Source: an uncultured Clostridia bacterium
Lineage (GTDB): Bacteria > Bacillota > Clostridia > Christensenellales > Aristaeellaceae
Direction: 5' to 3'
Assembly (NCBI GenBank): GCA_937907055.1
Contig: CALCTW010000031.1
Span: forward strand, 1 to 12,860
Length of the DNA: 12,860 nt
How positions within the stretch are numbered: the stretch's first letter is position 1; each line of letters starts with the position of its first letter. Positions 11,742 through 12,860 of this stretch are shown here, piece after piece. The translations under genes and the position numbers were made by a program. The notes under the pieces were generated by a model, which ran no database searches, was not told the origin of the DNA, and worked only from the letters and a program-made list of their open reading frames with translations.

Positions 11742-12197
11742 TCAGCGTGTTTTTCGTCTTTCCGCCGCTTCGTCCCACAGCCGTTGCTGTTCTTCGTTTT
11801 CAATGATCAAGCGCGGGATCATGACCGGCTTTTCGTGCTCATCCAAAGCGACCATGGTGAAAAACGCTTCATTGATCAGTTCCTGTTCACCGTCCAGCAG
11901 TTCCAGATAACAGCACACGCGGATATCCATGCTGGTACGGCCTGTATAGACCACCTCGCCCGTCAGCACCAGCGTGTCATTGGCACGGGCCGGCGCGCGG
12001 AAACTGAGATTCTGCACACGCGCGGTCGTCACATTGGTACCGGCGTGCCGTCTGGCGGTAACCGCTGCCACGATGTCCATCCAGCTCATCAGCTGACCGC
12101 CGAAAAGACGGGAATAGCCGTTCAGGTTGGCCTGTGTCAGCAGCTGTACCTGTGTGGTAAAGGAATCTGACACATGTTTTTCAGTTCTTTCAGCCAT
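11742..12197 (-). CDS. Acyl-CoA thioesterase, hotdog fold (YkhA/YciA-like)
   Basis: It probably hydrolyses acyl-CoA thioesters in the cytoplasm. The motif ANLNGYSRLFGGQLMSWMD (23-41) is the family signature, with Asn24 and Asp41 as likely active-site residues. RVQNLSFRAPARANDTL and FTMVALDEHEKP follow the usual acyl-CoA hydrolase pattern. At 151 residues it has the normal length. The ATG at 12195-12197 is chosen because GGAGG (complement of 12207-12211) lies 9 bases upstream; a GTG three codons earlier would sit inside that ribosome site. It is 42 bases after the methyltransferase gene on the same strand and is probably co-transcribed. Chain-length preference cannot be read. Confidence 0.92.
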   Translation of the reverse strand: MAERTEKHVSDSFTTQVQLLTQANLNGYSRLFGGQLMSWMDIVAAVTARRHAGTNVTTARVQNLSFRAPARANDTLVLTGEVVYTGRTSMDIRVCCYLELLDGEQELINEAFFTMVALDEHEKPVMIPRLIIENEEQQRLWDEAAERRKTR

Positions 12198-12239
12198 CTG
12201 TCTCACCCTCCCATGTTGTCTGTCTGTATGCCTGTCGGA

Positions 12240-12860
12240 TCAATAGACCAGATAATCGCACTCCAGCCGTCCGTTGTACAGGCGCTTTTTGTAGGTGGCG
12301 CGCCGTCCTACGCACTTTTCAAAGCCCACATAAGCCGTGATCGCGCACAGGCGGCTCTCTCCGGTACGGGCGCGGAGCTTCATCAGATCCTTATACAGGT
12401 ATTCACAGTGCTTACGATCACTCATACGCTCACCGTAGGGCGGATTGCAGATGAAACACAGCGGCTTCTCAGGTGTCAGTTCCAGTTCCTTCAGATCCTT
12501 CTGAAATACGGTGATCCGACCGCCGAGCCCGGCCTGTACGATGTGCTTTTTGCACAGTTTCAGGGCTTCGGGATCGATATCGCTGCCGCTGATGTCGTGG
12601 ATCTTCTCCGGATCGAAGCGCTGTTCCGCTTCCTCGCGCAGGGCGCGGATCGCCTCGCGGTCCACTGTCTTCCAGCCCTCCATAGCAAACACGCGGCGCA
12701 GACCGGGAGCGCGGTCGCTCTGGATAAACGCCGCTTCGATCAGCAGTGTGCCTGTGCCGCAGCAGGGATCGTGAAGGGCGTTTTCCCTGCGCCAGGGGGA
12801 TTGCAGCACCAGCGCGGCGGCCAGTGTCTCACGCAGCGGCGCTTCGCCGTTCCAGGTGCG
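12240..12860 (-). CDS. RNA guanine N2-methyltransferase, RlmL/YpsC type (5' end cut)
   Basis: This is the C-terminal 206 residues of a class I SAM-dependent RNA methyltransferase; the frame runs off the right edge without a start. The fragment opens with an N-G-x-A-P-L-R-E-T-L-A-A-A-L-V segment, then the SAM-binding DPCCGTGTLLIEAA, an acidic GSDIDPEALKLCKKH, and the catalytic NPPYGER motif typical of N2-guanine methylation (N/D-P-P-Y). In this family a THUMP RNA-binding domain precedes, and would lie outside the window. Relatives modify 23S rRNA (RlmL, m2G2445), which makes an rRNA role probable. The ending DYLVY is intact. The exact target nucleotide is not determined here. Confidence 0.9.
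   Translation of the reverse strand, partial: RTWNGEAPLRETLAAALVLQSPWRRENALHDPCCGTGTLLIEAAFIQSDRAPGLRRVFAMEGWKTVDREAIRALREEAEQRFDPEKIHDISGSDIDPEALKLCKKHIVQAGLGGRITVFQKDLKELELTPEKPLCFICNPPYGERMSDRKHCEYLYKDLMKLRARTGESRLCAITAYVGFEKCVGRRATYKKRLYNGRLECDYLVY

Overview
The window looks like a chromosomal segment of a moderately GC-rich Gram-positive anaerobe, most likely in the Bacillota, class Clostridia. The evidence is the strong AGGAGG-type ribosome binding sites before almost every gene, the infC-rpmI-rplT operon with an attenuator-like leader, luxS, an ECF sigma factor paired with a CotH-family protein, and an LplA-like extracellular solute-binding protein. No rRNA, tRNA, CRISPR array or transposase is visible. 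All assignments come from reading the sequence, with no database search.

Layout. On the minus strand from 2397 down to 132 lie an AraC-type regulator with an N-terminal cupin and, 130 bases after it, an exported protein of unknown function that ends before a hairpin terminator (56-75). Divergent from the regulator is the infC-rpmI-rplT operon (2767-3959). It has a good sigma-A promoter, a leader that can fold into mutually exclusive terminator and antiterminator structures, a non-canonical ATC start for infC, and a strong terminator at 3971-3999. Next comes a visibly AT-richer block (about 4000-6480) holding a two-gene operon: an ECF sigma factor and a membrane-anchored CotH-family protein whose N-terminus looks like an anti-sigma domain. 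Each of these two genes is interrupted by exactly one in-frame TAG, and homologous-looking sequence continues in the same frame beyond it. A terminator at 6501-6533 closes the block.

After that the GC-rich style returns with a plus-strand run: a secreted solute-binding protein (TTG start), a galactokinase-like GHMP kinase, tsaE, tsaB, rimI and luxS (6672-11658). It ends in a bidirectional terminator (11675-11712). Converging from the right on the minus strand are a hotdog acyl-CoA thioesterase and, cut by the window edge, a THUMP/RlmL-type RNA methyltransferase.

How they fit together. Most of the window is housekeeping translation: IF3, L35 and L20, the TsaE/TsaB parts of tRNA t6A synthesis, RimI acetylation of ribosomal protein S18, and rRNA methylation. 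Sugar uptake and phosphorylation, methyl-cycle detoxification by LuxS, and the accessory sigma/CotH operon are added to it. The most unusual points are the paired amber codons in the sigma/CotH operon, set against 13 other gene ends in the window, none of which uses TAG; the ATC start of infC; and the readable attenuator upstream of it.
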